In this document: positions 1 to 16,442 of the stretch, one piece after another
Layout of the letters: every line of letters begins with the position of its first letter
Numbering within the stretch: the stretch's first letter is position 1
Assembly (NCBI RefSeq): GCF_011742165.1
Contig: NZ_JAAQTO010000016.1
Coordinates: forward strand, 1 to 46,710
Direction of reading: 5' to 3'
DNA: 46,710 nt
Source: Billgrantia bachuensis
Lineage (GTDB): Bacteria; Pseudomonadota; Gammaproteobacteria; Pseudomonadales; Halomonadaceae
Notes under the pieces: generated by a model
Told to the model about the DNA's origin: nothing
Databases searched by the model: none
The model's input: only the letters and a program-made list of their open reading frames with translations
Position numbers and translations under genes: made by a program

Positions 1-2426
<2,426 letters not shown>

Positions 2427-2466
2427 TCATGAGGCACGACAGAAAGCCGCGCCAGGATGGGACGAC

Positions 2467-2495
2467 AGCGTAGCAGATTACGACCAATGGCTCAA
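2467..2495 (-). promoter_or_regulatory. Candidate sigma-70 promoter of pyrG-kdsA
   Basis: On the minus strand TTGAGC (2495-2490) is followed after 17 nt by TACGCT (2472-2467). This predicts a transcript start near 2460 and a leader of about 55 nt before pyrG. The match is partial (4/6 and 3/6) and was found by eye. Confidence 0.35.
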
Positions 2496-2518
2496 TTTTG
2501 ACGCCAGCGGAGCGGGAC

Positions 2519-3073
2519 TCACGACCACCAGCGCGCCGTCTCGCCGCCCAACGGGTCGTGCGTAGGCCGCGTGACCCGGGCGATGCGCGCCACCGCCGCA
2601 TCGTGCTCGGCGGGGTCGGCCCGCAGCAGGTCGAGCTCGCGCTGATCCTCGGGGTAGGCCGCCAGCAGCAGGAAGTCGTCGCTGGCCTCGAGGTGGCAGT
2701 GGCCGGTGCCCGCCGGCAGCACCAGGGCATCGCCGGTGCGCAACTCGACGTCCTCGCCCTGCTCGCCGCCCAGCCGCAGCTTGCCCCAGCCCGAAAGCAC
2801 ACCGAACGCTTCGTGGGCAATGGAGTGATAGTGGTGGTAGTCGTAGACGCCGCCGCGCCAGCTCGGTCGCCAGTCGTTGGCGCTGAACAGCGTCTCGAAG
2901 CGCGCGGCGATCGCTTCACGGTCGAGCACCGGGTTCACGCCGCGTGAGCGAAAGGCCAGTGTTGCCAGCCGGCTGTTGGGAATGCGCCCGTCATCGGCAA
3001 AGATCAGCCGCTCGGGGACAACCGGCTCGCCTTGCGCATCGGCAAGCCCCAGATCCATTCGCGTCTCGTCCAT
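2519..3073 (-). CDS. Cupin-domain protein of the YjlB type
   Basis: A 184-residue protein with one cupin beta-barrel. The metal-binding first motif is visible as HHYHSIAHEAFGVLSG near residues 79-94, and the second motif as LPAGTGHCHLEAS near 119-131. This is the layout of the YjlB-like cupin family, whose biochemical role is not established. A YDYHHYHS stretch gives a cluster of potential metal-binding histidines. The start ATG at 3073 is supported by a GAGGAG ribosome site 6 nt upstream. It lies between the gltD terminator and the pyrG promoter, so it may be transcribed alone. It could also be a sugar or small-molecule binding cupin. Family assignment is good, function unknown. Confidence 0.75.
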   Translation of the reverse strand: MDETRMDLGLADAQGEPVVPERLIFADDGRIPNSRLATLAFRSRGVNPVLDREAIAARFETLFSANDWRPSWRGGVYDYHHYHSIAHEAFGVLSGWGKLRLGGEQGEDVELRTGDALVLPAGTGHCHLEASDDFLLLAAYPEDQRELDLLRADPAEHDAAVARIARVTRPTHDPLGGETARWWS

Positions 3074-3139
3074 GATCGCTCCTCGTTGGTCTGTAATGGT
3101 CCTGCCAAGAGTCTAGAAAAAGAAACCGCAGGACGTAAA

Positions 3140-3162
3140 CGCCCCGGCACTTGGCCGGGGCG
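3140..3162 (-). terminator. Intrinsic-type hairpin after gltD
   Basis: A 9-bp GC stem, CGCCCCGGC (3140-3148) with GCCGGGGCG (3154-3162), has a 5-nt loop and lies 33 nt past the gltD stop. On the minus strand it is followed by GTTTACG and, further on, TTTCTTTTTC, so the U-tract is imperfect. Confidence 0.55.
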
Positions 3163-3194
3163 AATCGTGTTAGCGGCTAACTGCTTGGCAGCGC

Positions 3195-9091
<5,897 letters not shown>

Positions 9092-9484
9092 GGGCGTGCC
9101 TCAGAGAATGGCTATTGACTACACGTCAGCTTTTATGTATTTTTACCGGTTTTCTTTTATTTAAGCTGCCAAGGGCAGCCTGCTGACGTCACGGGAAAAA
9201 GGACGCCCAGCATAGACACTTCCTACCCTGCCGCGCAATCTTCCCACCTCATCAAATCCCGCAAAACTCCCGGCAAATCCGCAACTTGCTGGACAAGACA
9301 AAGCAAAAAAAACCACCAGCTCAAGGACTTGCGCCACACGCAGGCGAGTTTCCGAAGCTCAAAAAGAAGAATAAGACTTTAGTCTAGTTATGCTCTTTTT
9401 CCCCATACCGATACTGCATGAGGCATGCGAATTTGATGCTGCATGCAGCAACAGGCGACGGCAGCCGGAGGCATAACGAAGAAA
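9092..9484. other. AT-richer noncoding region upstream of gltB
   Basis: No plausible gene is seen here. The stretch is clearly richer in A and T than its surroundings, with runs such as eight A's at 9305-9312. It holds an 8-bp inverted repeat (ACGTCAGC at 9123-9130, GCTGACGT at 9182-9189) around a smaller hairpin GGCTGCC-CTT-GGCAGC (minus strand), a 12-bp palindrome AGACTTTAGTCT (about 9373-9384), and a perfect 14-bp palindrome TGCTGCATGCAGCA at 9437-9450. It probably contains the gltB promoter and operators. In the Pseudomonas gene order a damX-like SPOR gene sits here, and it is absent. Confidence 0.6.
9209..9238 (-). promoter_or_regulatory. Candidate sigma-70 promoter of gltBD
   Basis: On the minus strand TTGCGC (9238-9233), an 18-nt spacer and TATGCT (9214-9209) are consistent with a promoter about 110 nt upstream of gltB. 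It lies just upstream of the ACGTCAGC/GCTGACGT inverted repeat. Matches are 4/6 and 4/6, found by eye. Confidence 0.3.
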
Positions 9485-9510
9485 GGCCGCACGAAACGCT
9501 TCGTGCGGCC
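9485..9510 (-). terminator. Intrinsic terminator after aroB
   Basis: An 11-bp perfect stem GGCCGCACGAA/TTCGTGCGGCC with a 4-nt loop lies 56 nt past the aroB stop. On the minus strand it is followed by TTTCTTCGTT, a fair U-rich tract. It should end the pilMNOPQ-aroKB transcript. Confidence 0.8.
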
Positions 9511-9565
9511 TGCATCGGGTGTCGTGCCAAGCAGCGGGGCGTGGCAGCGGGAGCGTGGCGCGTAA

Positions 9566-10678
9566 TCAGCGCCGCGGAAAAGTCGCCAGCAACTCCTCCA
9601 GCACCGGCTGGGGCGTCTCGTCGTGAATCACGCCCCGGCCCAGCGCCTCGAGCAGGACGAGACGCAGGCGCGCGTCGACGTTCTTCTTGTCCAGGCGCAT
9701 CCGGTCGAGAAAATCCTCAACCGTCATGTCGGCGGGAGCCGTCAGCGGCAAGCCGGCCGCCGCGATAATTGCCGCGGTACGCTCGACATCGGCTCGGGAC
9801 AGCCAGCCGAGACGCTGTGACAGCTCAGCGGCCATCAGCATGCCCGCCCCTACCGCCTCGCCATGCAGCCAGTTGCCGTAACCCTGGTGCGCTTCGATGG
9901 CATGACCGAAGGTGTGCCCAAGGTTGAGCAGGGCACGCACGCCCTGCTCGGTCTCGTCCTCGGCGACGATGTCGGCCTTGAGCCGACAGCTGCGCTCGAT
10001 GGCCCACGCCAGCGCCTGCGGCTCCAGCGCCCTCAGCGCCGACATTTCACCTTCGAGCCAGGCCAGGAACTCGGCATCGCGGATCAGTCCGTACTTGATC
10101 ACCTCGGCCAAGCCCGCCGAGAGTTCCCGCTCCGGCAGCGTCAGCAGGGTGTCGGTATCGATCAGTACCGCGCGCGGCTGCCAGAAGGCACCGATCATGT
10201 TCTTGCCCCGCGGATGGTTGACGCCGGTTTTCCCACCTACTGAGGAGCCCACCTGTGACAGCAGCGTCGTCGGCACCTGGATGAAGGCCACGCCGCGCTG
10301 GTAGCAGGCGGCGGCGAAGCCGACCATGTCGCCGATCACGCCGCCACCCAGGGCAATCAGCGTACAACGGCGGTTGAAACCGGCCTCGAGCAGGGCATCC
10401 CAGATACGGGTCACGCTGGCGAACGTCTTGGTCGACTCACCGTCGGGCAGAATCAGCTCGCGCACCGTCAACTCCGCGGGGAGCCCCTCGCGCAGCCGCG
10501 CCAGGTAGTGAGGCGCCACCGTCTCGTTGGTGACGACCATGACCTGCTGTCCGGCCAGGTAGGGCGTGAGCCAGGCGGGGTCGCCAAGCAACCGAGGGCC
10601 GATATGGATGGGGTAGCTGCGCTCGTCGAGCGCCACCTGCAGGCTGCGCCGGCTCGAGGAGGGTTCACTCTTTGACAT
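9566..10678 (-). CDS. aroB: 3-dehydroquinate synthase
   Basis: Second enzyme of the shikimate pathway. It cyclises DAHP to 3-dehydroquinate using NAD+ and a divalent metal, in the cytoplasm. The 370 residues have the expected landmarks: PDGESTKTF (near 85), the NAD-binding [19 protein letters not shown] loop (near 110-130), [26 protein letters not shown], the metal ligand Glu in [11 protein letters not shown], and the metal-binding His in [11 protein letters not shown] and [11 protein letters not shown]. It begins 3 nt after aroK. An intrinsic terminator follows. The same window encodes a DAHP synthase, the enzyme that makes its substrate. Confidence 0.97.
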   Translation of the reverse strand: MSKSEPSSSRRSLQVALDERSYPIHIGPRLLGDPAWLTPYLAGQQVMVVTNETVAPHYLARLREGLPAELTVRELILPDGESTKTFASVTRIWDALLEAGFNRRCTLIALGGGVIGDMVGFAAACYQRGVAFIQVPTTLLSQVGSSVGGKTGVNHPRGKNMIGAFWQPRAVLIDTDTLLTLPERELSAGLAEVIKYGLIRDAEFLAWLEGEMSALRALEPQALAWAIERSCRLKADIVAEDETEQGVRALLNLGHTFGHAIEAHQGYGNWLHGEAVGAGMLMAAELSQRLGWLSRADVERTAAIIAAAGLPLTAPADMTVEDFLDRMRLDKKNVDARLRLVLLEALGRGVIHDETPQPVLEELLATFPRR

Positions 10679-10681
10679 GGT

Positions 10682-11224
10682 TCAGGCCTTGGCTTGTAGG
10701 GGATCGACCAGCCGCTGCACGCGACGCACGATCTCATTGACCACCGCCCGCGGGCTGCGCCGGTCGGTGCGTACCACGATATCGGCCGTGGCGCGATAAA
10801 GAGGGTCGCGCAACTCGAACATCTCGCGCAGGACCTGCTCGCGATCGGGGCGCTGCAGCAGGGGGCGATTTCGATCCTTGGCGACACGCTTGAGCTGCTG
10901 CTCGACGGTGGTGAACAGGTAGATCACGCTCCCCCTTTCACGCAGGCGTCGACGATTCTGCTCGCGCAGCACCGCTCCGCCACCGGTGGCGAGAACCACG
11001 CCCTCGCGTGCGGTCAGATCCTCGATCATCTGCACTTCGCGCAGACGAAAGCCCTCTTCGCCCTCGACGTCGAAGATCCAGGGAATATCGGCACCACAGC
11101 GCGCCTGGATTTCGTGGTCGCTGTCGAGGAAATCACGTGAAAGCTCGGCCGCCAGAAGGCGGCCGATGGTGCTCTTGCCGGCCCCCATGGGGCCGACCAA
11201 TATCAGATTGGGCAAATCCTGCAT
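10682..11224 (-). CDS. aroK: Shikimate kinase
   Basis: Phosphorylates shikimate at the 3-hydroxyl with ATP, step five of the shikimate pathway. The 180-residue length fits shikimate kinase I. Visible motifs are the Walker A loop [15 protein letters not shown] (residues 11-25), the shikimate-binding FLDSDHEI (Asp near 35-37), the FRLREVQ segment with the substrate-binding Arg, [10 protein letters not shown], and the LID region KDRNRPLLQ. Its ATG shares one base with the pilQ stop (TGATG), and aroB follows after 3 nt, so translation is probably coupled along the row. The pilMNOPQ-aroK-aroB order is the same as in Pseudomonas. Confidence 0.97.
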   Translation of the reverse strand: MQDLPNLILVGPMGAGKSTIGRLLAAELSRDFLDSDHEIQARCGADIPWIFDVEGEEGFRLREVQMIEDLTAREGVVLATGGGAVLREQNRRRLRERGSVIYLFTTVEQQLKRVAKDRNRPLLQRPDREQVLREMFELRDPLYRATADIVVRTDRRSPRAVVNEIVRRVQRLVDPLQAKA

Positions 11225-13335
11225 CAGCGAATCGCCAGGCCGTCCTCGAGTATCCGTGGAGTGATGAATACCAACAGCTCCACTTTCTGGTTGCTCGACT
11301 CATTGTACCGGAAAAGCCTACCCAGCACAGGCAGGTCACCGAAGAACGGCGTCTTGGCCAGACGGCTCAGTTGTTCGGTGGTCAGGATGCCGCCCAGCAC
11401 CACCGTCTCGCCGTTGTTGACCAGCACCTGGGTCTCGATACGGTTGGTGTCGATCGGCGGCGCCTGCCCCGCCGCGGCCTCGCGGAAACTGTCGTTCTTG
11501 ATCACCAGGTCCATGATGATGCGATTGTCGGGAGTAATCTGCGGGGTCACCTCCAGCGACAGCTCGGCCTCCTTGAACTCGGTCTGCGGCACATTGCCCT
11601 CGCCGATGGATTGAAAGGCACGCTCCTCACCCTGGATGATGGTCGCCTTGCGCTGGTTGGCGGTGATCACCCGCGGTTGCGAGATGGTCTGGCTCTTGTT
11701 CTCGCTCTCCAGTGCGCGCAGCTCCAGGTCGAGCAGGATATCGCCCGAGAGGTAACCGAAGCTGAAACTGGTCATGGGGTTGGCACTGCCCAGGTCGACT
11801 GCCAGCCCGCCGCGTTGGAAGCGGCTGCCCGTGGGGTCGTCGAACTCGCCGGTGAACTGCCCACGACCGTCGCGCTGGCCGGTGAGGCCGTCGCCGTAGC
11901 CGGCAATCGGGGTACCGGTGGAGGCGCCACCCAGGTTGAACCGGCTACCGCCACCGGATGCCCCCCAATTGACGCCGAGCTCCTGGGTCACGCCGTCCCG
12001 TGCGATGACGATACGTGCCTCTATCTGTACCTGACGCACGGCCACGTCGAGCTGGCCGAGCGTGGCGATGATCTCCTGAATCTGTTCGGCGGTATCCTGG
12101 ATCAGCAGCATGTTGGTGCGCGCATCCACCGCCACCCGGCCACGCTCCGAGAGCAGGCCGAAGCCTTCGCCGCCGCGCAGCAACTGAGCCAGGTCTTCGG
12201 CCCGGGCGTACTTGACCTGAACGTACTCCGACACCAGCGGCGCCAGCGTCTCGGCCTGGGCTCGTGCCTCGAGCTCCTGGCGCTCTATATTGGCCAGCTC
12301 GCTGGCCGGCGCCACCACGATCACGTTGCCCTCCTGGCGACTGGCCAGGCCATGGCTCTTGAGCACCAGGTCGAGAGCTTGATCCCAGGGTACGTCCTGC
12401 AGGTTGAGCGTCACCTGGCCGGTTACGCTGTCGCTGGCCACCAGATTGAGGCCGGTGAAGTCGGCGATAATCGACAGAACCGAGCGTACTTCGATGTCCT
12501 GGAAGTTGAGCGTGATGCGCTCCCCGGTGTAGGGAAACTGCTGGCGCACGCGCTGCTCGCGCTCCTGCTGAGTGACGGGCTGGGCTTCGATGATGAGCTG
12601 CCGCCCGCTCTGGGTCGAAAGCATGGCGAACTCGTCGCTGCCTTCGATCTCCAGGGTGACCCCGTCGCGACCGGCACGCGGCGTAATACGTCGCAACGGG
12701 GTGCCGAAGTCGCTCACGTCGAGTACTTGATTGTGCGCTTGCGGCAGTTCAACCCCAATGAGCTCGGCCACGATGCGATTGCGGCCCGATTCTCGCACCC
12801 TGGTATCGACGCCGGCACGGTCGAAGGTGACGACCAGACGGCCCGCCCCCTCCTCGCCGCGACGGAAGTCGATATCACTGATGGTCGGCTCGGCGCTCGC
12901 CGTCGCTGCAGGCCGGCCAGGAGTCGCCGGCTCGGTGCTCGCGACCGAGGCGGCCCCACTGCCGCCAATGGCCAGCCTCAGACGGTCGCCCTGCTGCACC
13001 GTGTCATAGGGCAACGGGCCTTCCATGTTGAAGACCAGGCGCGTGCGCGATCCGGCCTCCAGCGCCGTGACCTGCTCGACCCCACCGACACCCAGGTCGA
13101 TGCGGCGATGCTCCAGCGCATTGGCCGTGTCCACCAAGTCAATGGTCAGCCGCGCCGGCTCGTCGAGCCGATAGCCGCGGACTTCCGGCACGCCCCCGCT
13201 GAAGGTCAGGTCGACCAGCAGCTCACCGCGCTCGCCCTGGCGGAAGTCCAGATCGGTCAGCGTGGTCACCGCCAGGGCAGGCATTGCCGCCAAAGCCAGG
13301 CAGAGTACCGTCAATGTGCGAATCACTTGTTTCAT
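11224..13335 (-). CDS. pilQ: Type IV pilus secretin PilQ
   Basis: Outer-membrane secretin that forms the gated pore through which the type IV pilus leaves the cell. The 703-residue protein starts with a signal peptide ([22 protein letters not shown]). Two AMIN-type domains that bind peptidoglycan follow ([16 protein letters not shown] and [16 protein letters not shown] share the same opening), then an STN-like region ([22 protein letters not shown] near 380), a NolW domain ([17 protein letters not shown]), and the secretin domain with VEIAxRIV-like [12 protein letters not shown], the [18 protein letters not shown] segment and the C-terminal [11 protein letters not shown] and FRYNESS. The frame is open from 13440, but I start at 13335 where the signal peptide begins and an AGGGG lies 5 nt upstream. 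Confidence 0.96.
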   Translation of the reverse strand: MKQVIRTLTVLCLALAAMPALAVTTLTDLDFRQGERGELLVDLTFSGGVPEVRGYRLDEPARLTIDLVDTANALEHRRIDLGVGGVEQVTALEAGSRTRLVFNMEGPLPYDTVQQGDRLRLAIGGSGAASVASTEPATPGRPAATASAEPTISDIDFRRGEEGAGRLVVTFDRAGVDTRVRESGRNRIVAELIGVELPQAHNQVLDVSDFGTPLRRITPRAGRDGVTLEIEGSDEFAMLSTQSGRQLIIEAQPVTQQEREQRVRQQFPYTGERITLNFQDIEVRSVLSIIADFTGLNLVASDSVTGQVTLNLQDVPWDQALDLVLKSHGLASRQEGNVIVVAPASELANIERQELEARAQAETLAPLVSEYVQVKYARAEDLAQLLRGGEGFGLLSERGRVAVDARTNMLLIQDTAEQIQEIIATLGQLDVAVRQVQIEARIVIARDGVTQELGVNWGASGGGSRFNLGGASTGTPIAGYGDGLTGQRDGRGQFTGEFDDPTGSRFQRGGLAVDLGSANPMTSFSFGYLSGDILLDLELRALESENKSQTISQPRVITANQRKATIIQGEERAFQSIGEGNVPQTEFKEAELSLEVTPQITPDNRIIMDLVIKNDSFREAAAGQAPPIDTNRIETQVLVNNGETVVLGGILTTEQLSRLAKTPFFGDLPVLGRLFRYNESSNQKVELLVFITPRILEDGLAIR

Positions 13336-13391
13336 CGTTGCCCCTACTCCTGCCTGTTGCCAGTGCCCTGCCACAAGCTGACGCAATGCTT

Positions 13392-13916
13392 TCAGCGCCT
13401 CGTCTCTTCCAAGGCCAAGTTTGTCGTGCGCTCCATCCAACCGCCCCCGCCGGTGGGCACCAGCTCCACCAGCTGTACCGTCGAGTCGGTGATGCTGACG
13501 ATGCGGCCGTGGTTACGGCCCAGGTAGTTACCGGTGCGCAACCGATATACCTCTCCCTCCGGCGCCCTGACCAGCGCATGGGTCTGGCCACCCATGGTCA
13601 GTATGCCCACCAGCCTCAGCGCTTCGAGGTCAAACGCCTCGAGCGGCTCGCGGGCCCGCTCGAGATCGGGTGCCAGATCACTGCTGCCCGCTGGCGCCTC
13701 CTCCGGCTCCGGTAGTTGCGGCCGGAAAGGGCTGCGATGATCGCTGGCCTGGTAGGGAGTCGATTCATAGCTGGGCACTTCCGGCATTTCCAGCACTCGC
13801 GGCGCCCCCGGGTTGGTGCGAATATCGGTCAGACGGCTATCCAGCTCACCCAACCGTGGATCGGCACAACCCGCCAGCAGCAGGGCCAGCAGGACCATCG
13901 TCGAGCGCCGCTTCAT
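13392..13916 (-). CDS. pilP: Type IV pilus assembly lipoprotein PilP
   Basis: Inner-membrane lipoprotein that links the PilM-PilN-PilO platform to the PilQ secretin. The 174-residue protein starts with a lipoprotein signal, MKRRSTMVLLALLLAGC, with Cys17 as the lipidated residue. A Pro-rich linker follows (about 50-75), then the compact beta domain from residue 95 (LEALRLVGILTMGGQTHALVRAP, VYRLRTGNYLGRNHGRI, VQLVELVPTGGGGWMER), which in the family docks onto PilQ. Its start overlaps the pilO stop by 4 nt (ATGA), and pilQ begins 56 nt downstream. Confidence 0.94.
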   Translation of the reverse strand: MKRRSTMVLLALLLAGCADPRLGELDSRLTDIRTNPGAPRVLEMPEVPSYESTPYQASDHRSPFRPQLPEPEEAPAGSSDLAPDLERAREPLEAFDLEALRLVGILTMGGQTHALVRAPEGEVYRLRTGNYLGRNHGRIVSITDSTVQLVELVPTGGGGWMERTTNLALEETRR

Positions 13917-14536
13917 CGCTCTTCCTCCCCGTCCAGCGGCCGATAGCTGTAGGTTCGCGCCAGCATCGACAGGCGCAGGCGATCGCTATCTTCCACCGGC
14001 GCCAGCACGAAGTCGTGCAGCGTCACGATACGCGGCAGGGCCGCCACGCTGGCGAGAAAGCCTGCGATATGGTGGTAATCCCCCTCCACCTGAAGATCGA
14101 ATGGGCGCTCTATGTAGAAGTCACGCTCGACGGTACTGCGCAGACGAATGAAGTCGATGGTCAAGCGGTGGTCGAGGGCACTCTCGCTGATGCTGTCGAT
14201 CAGTGAAGGAATCTCCGCACCGGAAGGCAGCATCGCCATGAGTTCGTCCATGCGCGACTCGAGCATTGCCATCTGCTCGAGCATGTCGGGCAGTCGCGCC
14301 GCCTGAGCGGCACGATTGCGATAGTCGAGCAGCAGTCGTTCCTCCTCCGCTTCGGCGCGCTGCAGTTCGTCCGCCTTGGGGCCGGCCAGGTACCAGTGCG
14401 TACCGGCAAAGGTCAGGCCCAGCACCAGCAGGCAGCAGAGCCACTGCAGCAGCAGCGGCCAGGAGCCCGACTCCTTCAGGTCCAGCCCGCGCCAGTCGAG
14501 TTCGCGGAGGCGACGCATCTCGGCCCGCAGGTTCAT
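13913..14536 (-). CDS. pilO: Type IV pilus assembly protein PilO
   Basis: Inner-membrane component of the pilus alignment complex that pairs with PilN. The 207 residues show a short cytoplasmic N-terminus, one transmembrane helix near residues 27-45 (LLLQWLCCLLVLGLTFAGTH), a periplasmic coiled coil (about 50-100), and a ferredoxin-like fold with VEGDYHHIAGFLASVAALPRIVTLHDF. This YH-x-x-AxFLxxVAxLPRIVTLHDF pattern is characteristic of PilO. Start and stop both overlap neighbours by 4 nt, showing tight coupling in pilMNOPQ. Confidence 0.95.
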   Translation of the reverse strand: MNLRAEMRRLRELDWRGLDLKESGSWPLLLQWLCCLLVLGLTFAGTHWYLAGPKADELQRAEAEEERLLLDYRNRAAQAARLPDMLEQMAMLESRMDELMAMLPSGAEIPSLIDSISESALDHRLTIDFIRLRSTVERDFYIERPFDLQVEGDYHHIAGFLASVAALPRIVTLHDFVLAPVEDSDRLRLSMLARTYSYRPLDGEEER

Positions 14537-15108
14537 TCTTCGCCCCCCCTGGCTTCCTGCATGCTCGGCGTACCCTCCATGAGCTGCGTCACGCTGAGAC
14601 TGAAGCGCCGCCGCTCACCGCCATCGGACTCGACCTCCGACAGCACCGGTTCGGAGAAGGCGGGTGCGCCATCCAGGGCCCGCATCTGCTCCGAGACTCG
14701 ATGGTTGCTCTCGGCGCGCCCGGTCAGGCGCAACTGGTCGCCCTGGCGGCTCATCTGGGTGTAGTGCACGCCGTCGACCAGACTCAAGGTGAGGTCTCGG
14801 AAGATGCGCACCGTCTGCGAGCGCCCCTGCTGCAGGTCACCGAAGACCTGAACCTGGCCGATCATGCGCTCGCGGATGGCCTCGTACTCGTCGATCGAAC
14901 GAATGTCGCCGTCGAGCTGCTGCATACGTTCGAGAATGTGCGCATTGCGCTCGCGCTGGGCATCCATCTCGGCGTCGTAGAAATAGGTCAGCCCCAGGCC
15001 GCCCGCCGCGCCGAGCAGTGCCATGACCACCAGGGCCAGATAGAAATGGCGGCTACGCCGTGCCCGCTGCTGCTCGCGCCAGGCCAGCAGGTTGATTTCG
15101 ATGCTCAT
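14533..15108 (-). CDS. pilN: Type IV pilus assembly protein PilN
   Basis: Bitopic inner-membrane partner of PilM and PilO. The 191-residue protein begins with the conserved cytoplasmic segment INLLAWREQQR, which in the family binds the groove of PilM. A transmembrane helix (about 22-42, YLALVVMALLGAAGGLGLTYF) and a periplasmic coiled coil with ferredoxin-like domain follow (VHYTQMSRQGDQLRLTGRAESN). The frame is open from 15135, but ATG 15108 gives the conserved MSIEINLLAWR start and forms the usual ATGA overlap with the pilM stop. It is the second gene of pilMNOPQ. Confidence 0.95.
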   Translation of the reverse strand: MSIEINLLAWREQQRARRSRHFYLALVVMALLGAAGGLGLTYFYDAEMDAQRERNAHILERMQQLDGDIRSIDEYEAIRERMIGQVQVFGDLQQGRSQTVRIFRDLTLSLVDGVHYTQMSRQGDQLRLTGRAESNHRVSEQMRALDGAPAFSEPVLSEVESDGGERRRFSLSVTQLMEGTPSMQEARGGEE

Positions 15109-16166
15109 GTCGGCGACCTCATGGCCAGGCCGCATGCAGTCACCATGGCCGGCGCGTCGCTGGCCAGGGTCTGAACATCGATGCGGGAGTTGATCCTCAT
15201 GCGCAGGAAGGGGTTGGCGATGACCACCTGCATCGCGCTCTCGCGAGCGAGCCGTTCGGCAAGACCGGGAATGACGCTCGACCCGCCGGCCAGCACCATG
15301 CGCCGCACTTCGTGCTTGCGCCCCGCCGTGTAGTAGAGCTGTAGCGAGCGCCCCACCTGCTGGACCAAGGTATCGATAAAAGGCTCGAGCACGCTGGTTC
15401 GGTAATCCTCCGGCAGGCCGCCACGCTTCTTGGCCAAGCCGGCTTCCTCCAGCGTCAGCCCATAACGCGCCCTGATCTCCTCGGTGAGCTGGCGCCCGCC
15501 GAATACGGTGTCGCGGCTATAGACGATGCGCCCGCCGCGCAGCACATGGAAGGCGTTCATGGTGGCCCCGATGTCGACCAGTGCCACGCAGTCATCGTCG
15601 CCGGCGGCCGGTGGCAACTGCTGGCGCAACTCCCCGAAGGCACGCTCCATGGCGAAGGTTTCGACGTCCACCGCTGCCGGCGCCAGGCCGGACTGATGCA
15701 GGGCATCGGTGAGCTGGTTGACGTCCTGCTGGCGACAGGCAACCAGCAGGACATCCTGCTGGTCGCCATAGCGGGCATTGAGCCCCAGGCGCTGGAAGTC
15801 GAAGGCGACTTCGCTGAACGGAAACGGTATGTGCTTGTCTGATTCGAGTTGAATACGCGCTTCGATCTCGTCATCGTTGAGCGAAGCGGGAAACGTCAGG
15901 GTCTTGGTGATGGCGGCGCTGGCCGGCACCGCGGCCGCAGCGAGCCGGGAGGACGGCCTGGCGCTCTCGACCGCACGCCGCAGCGCATCGGCCACCTCGC
16001 CCATGTCGCGGATGCGGCGTTCGACCACGGCACCTTCGCGCAACGGCCTGACGGCATAGCTTTCGATCTGGTAATGGGAGCCCACCCGCTTGAGCTCGAT
16101 CAGCTTGACCGTTGCCGAAGTAATATCGACACCGATCAACCCCTTTCCGGAGGGTCCGAGTCGCAT
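15105..16166 (-). CDS. pilM: Type IV pilus assembly protein PilM
   Basis: Cytoplasmic actin-like protein of the pilus inner-membrane platform. The 353 residues carry the phosphate-binding loop GVDITSATVKLIEL near residue 13, the second phosphate motif VALVDIGATMNAFHVL near 190, and the adenosine motif VLAGGSSVIPGLAERL near 290, as in the PilM/FtsA superfamily. Both a TTG (16169) and the adjacent ATG (16166) could start translation; I chose the ATG. It is the first gene of the pilMNOPQ-aroKB row and diverges from mrcA across 276 bp. I see a TATAAC-like hexamer upstream but no matching -35, so its promoter is unassigned. Confidence 0.95.
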   Translation of the reverse strand: MRLGPSGKGLIGVDITSATVKLIELKRVGSHYQIESYAVRPLREGAVVERRIRDMGEVADALRRAVESARPSSRLAAAAVPASAAITKTLTFPASLNDDEIEARIQLESDKHIPFPFSEVAFDFQRLGLNARYGDQQDVLLVACRQQDVNQLTDALHQSGLAPAAVDVETFAMERAFGELRQQLPPAAGDDDCVALVDIGATMNAFHVLRGGRIVYSRDTVFGGRQLTEEIRARYGLTLEEAGLAKKRGGLPEDYRTSVLEPFIDTLVQQVGRSLQLYYTAGRKHEVRRMVLAGGSSVIPGLAERLARESAMQVVIANPFLRMRINSRIDVQTLASDAPAMVTACGLAMRSPT

Positions 16167-16364
16167 CAATCGTTGCCCTTGCGTAAGCCGTCGCGATAAA
16201 CGCTAGTTATAATCTTGCTCTTGTATGCCTTGCGCGCCTGAGCATTAAGGCTGAGAAAGATCATACTCGCATGACTAGGAATGAGGTTACATGATATTTC
16301 GCCACTGCACACAAAGTTGGCCGGGGTGCCGCCTCAACGCTGGTGGCGAGCGGCTCAGGTTCTC

Positions 16365-16370
16365 TATAAT
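16365..16370 (+). promoter_or_regulatory. Candidate -10 element of mrcA
   Basis: A perfect TATAAT lies 72 nt upstream of the mrcA start in the pilM-mrcA divergent gap. There is no convincing -35 hexamer at the right distance. The rest of the 276-bp gap shows no gene. Confidence 0.4.
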
Positions 16371-16442
16371 GGCCACCACGCCAGTGAAGGCTCTCTTTCA
16401 TCGCCATCCCCTTCCTGCTCTCACCACGGATAACGCCTTTTC

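Noticed and set aside
9301..9325. Sigma-54-like GG...GC pair before gltB on the minus strand (TGGTGG, eight T's, GC)
   Set aside because: The spacing between GG and GC is 11 or 8 nt, not the 10 required, and the rest of the consensus is poor.
16206..16237. TATAAC hexamer as a pilM promoter
   Set aside because: No acceptable -35 hexamer at 16-18 nt, so I did not call it.
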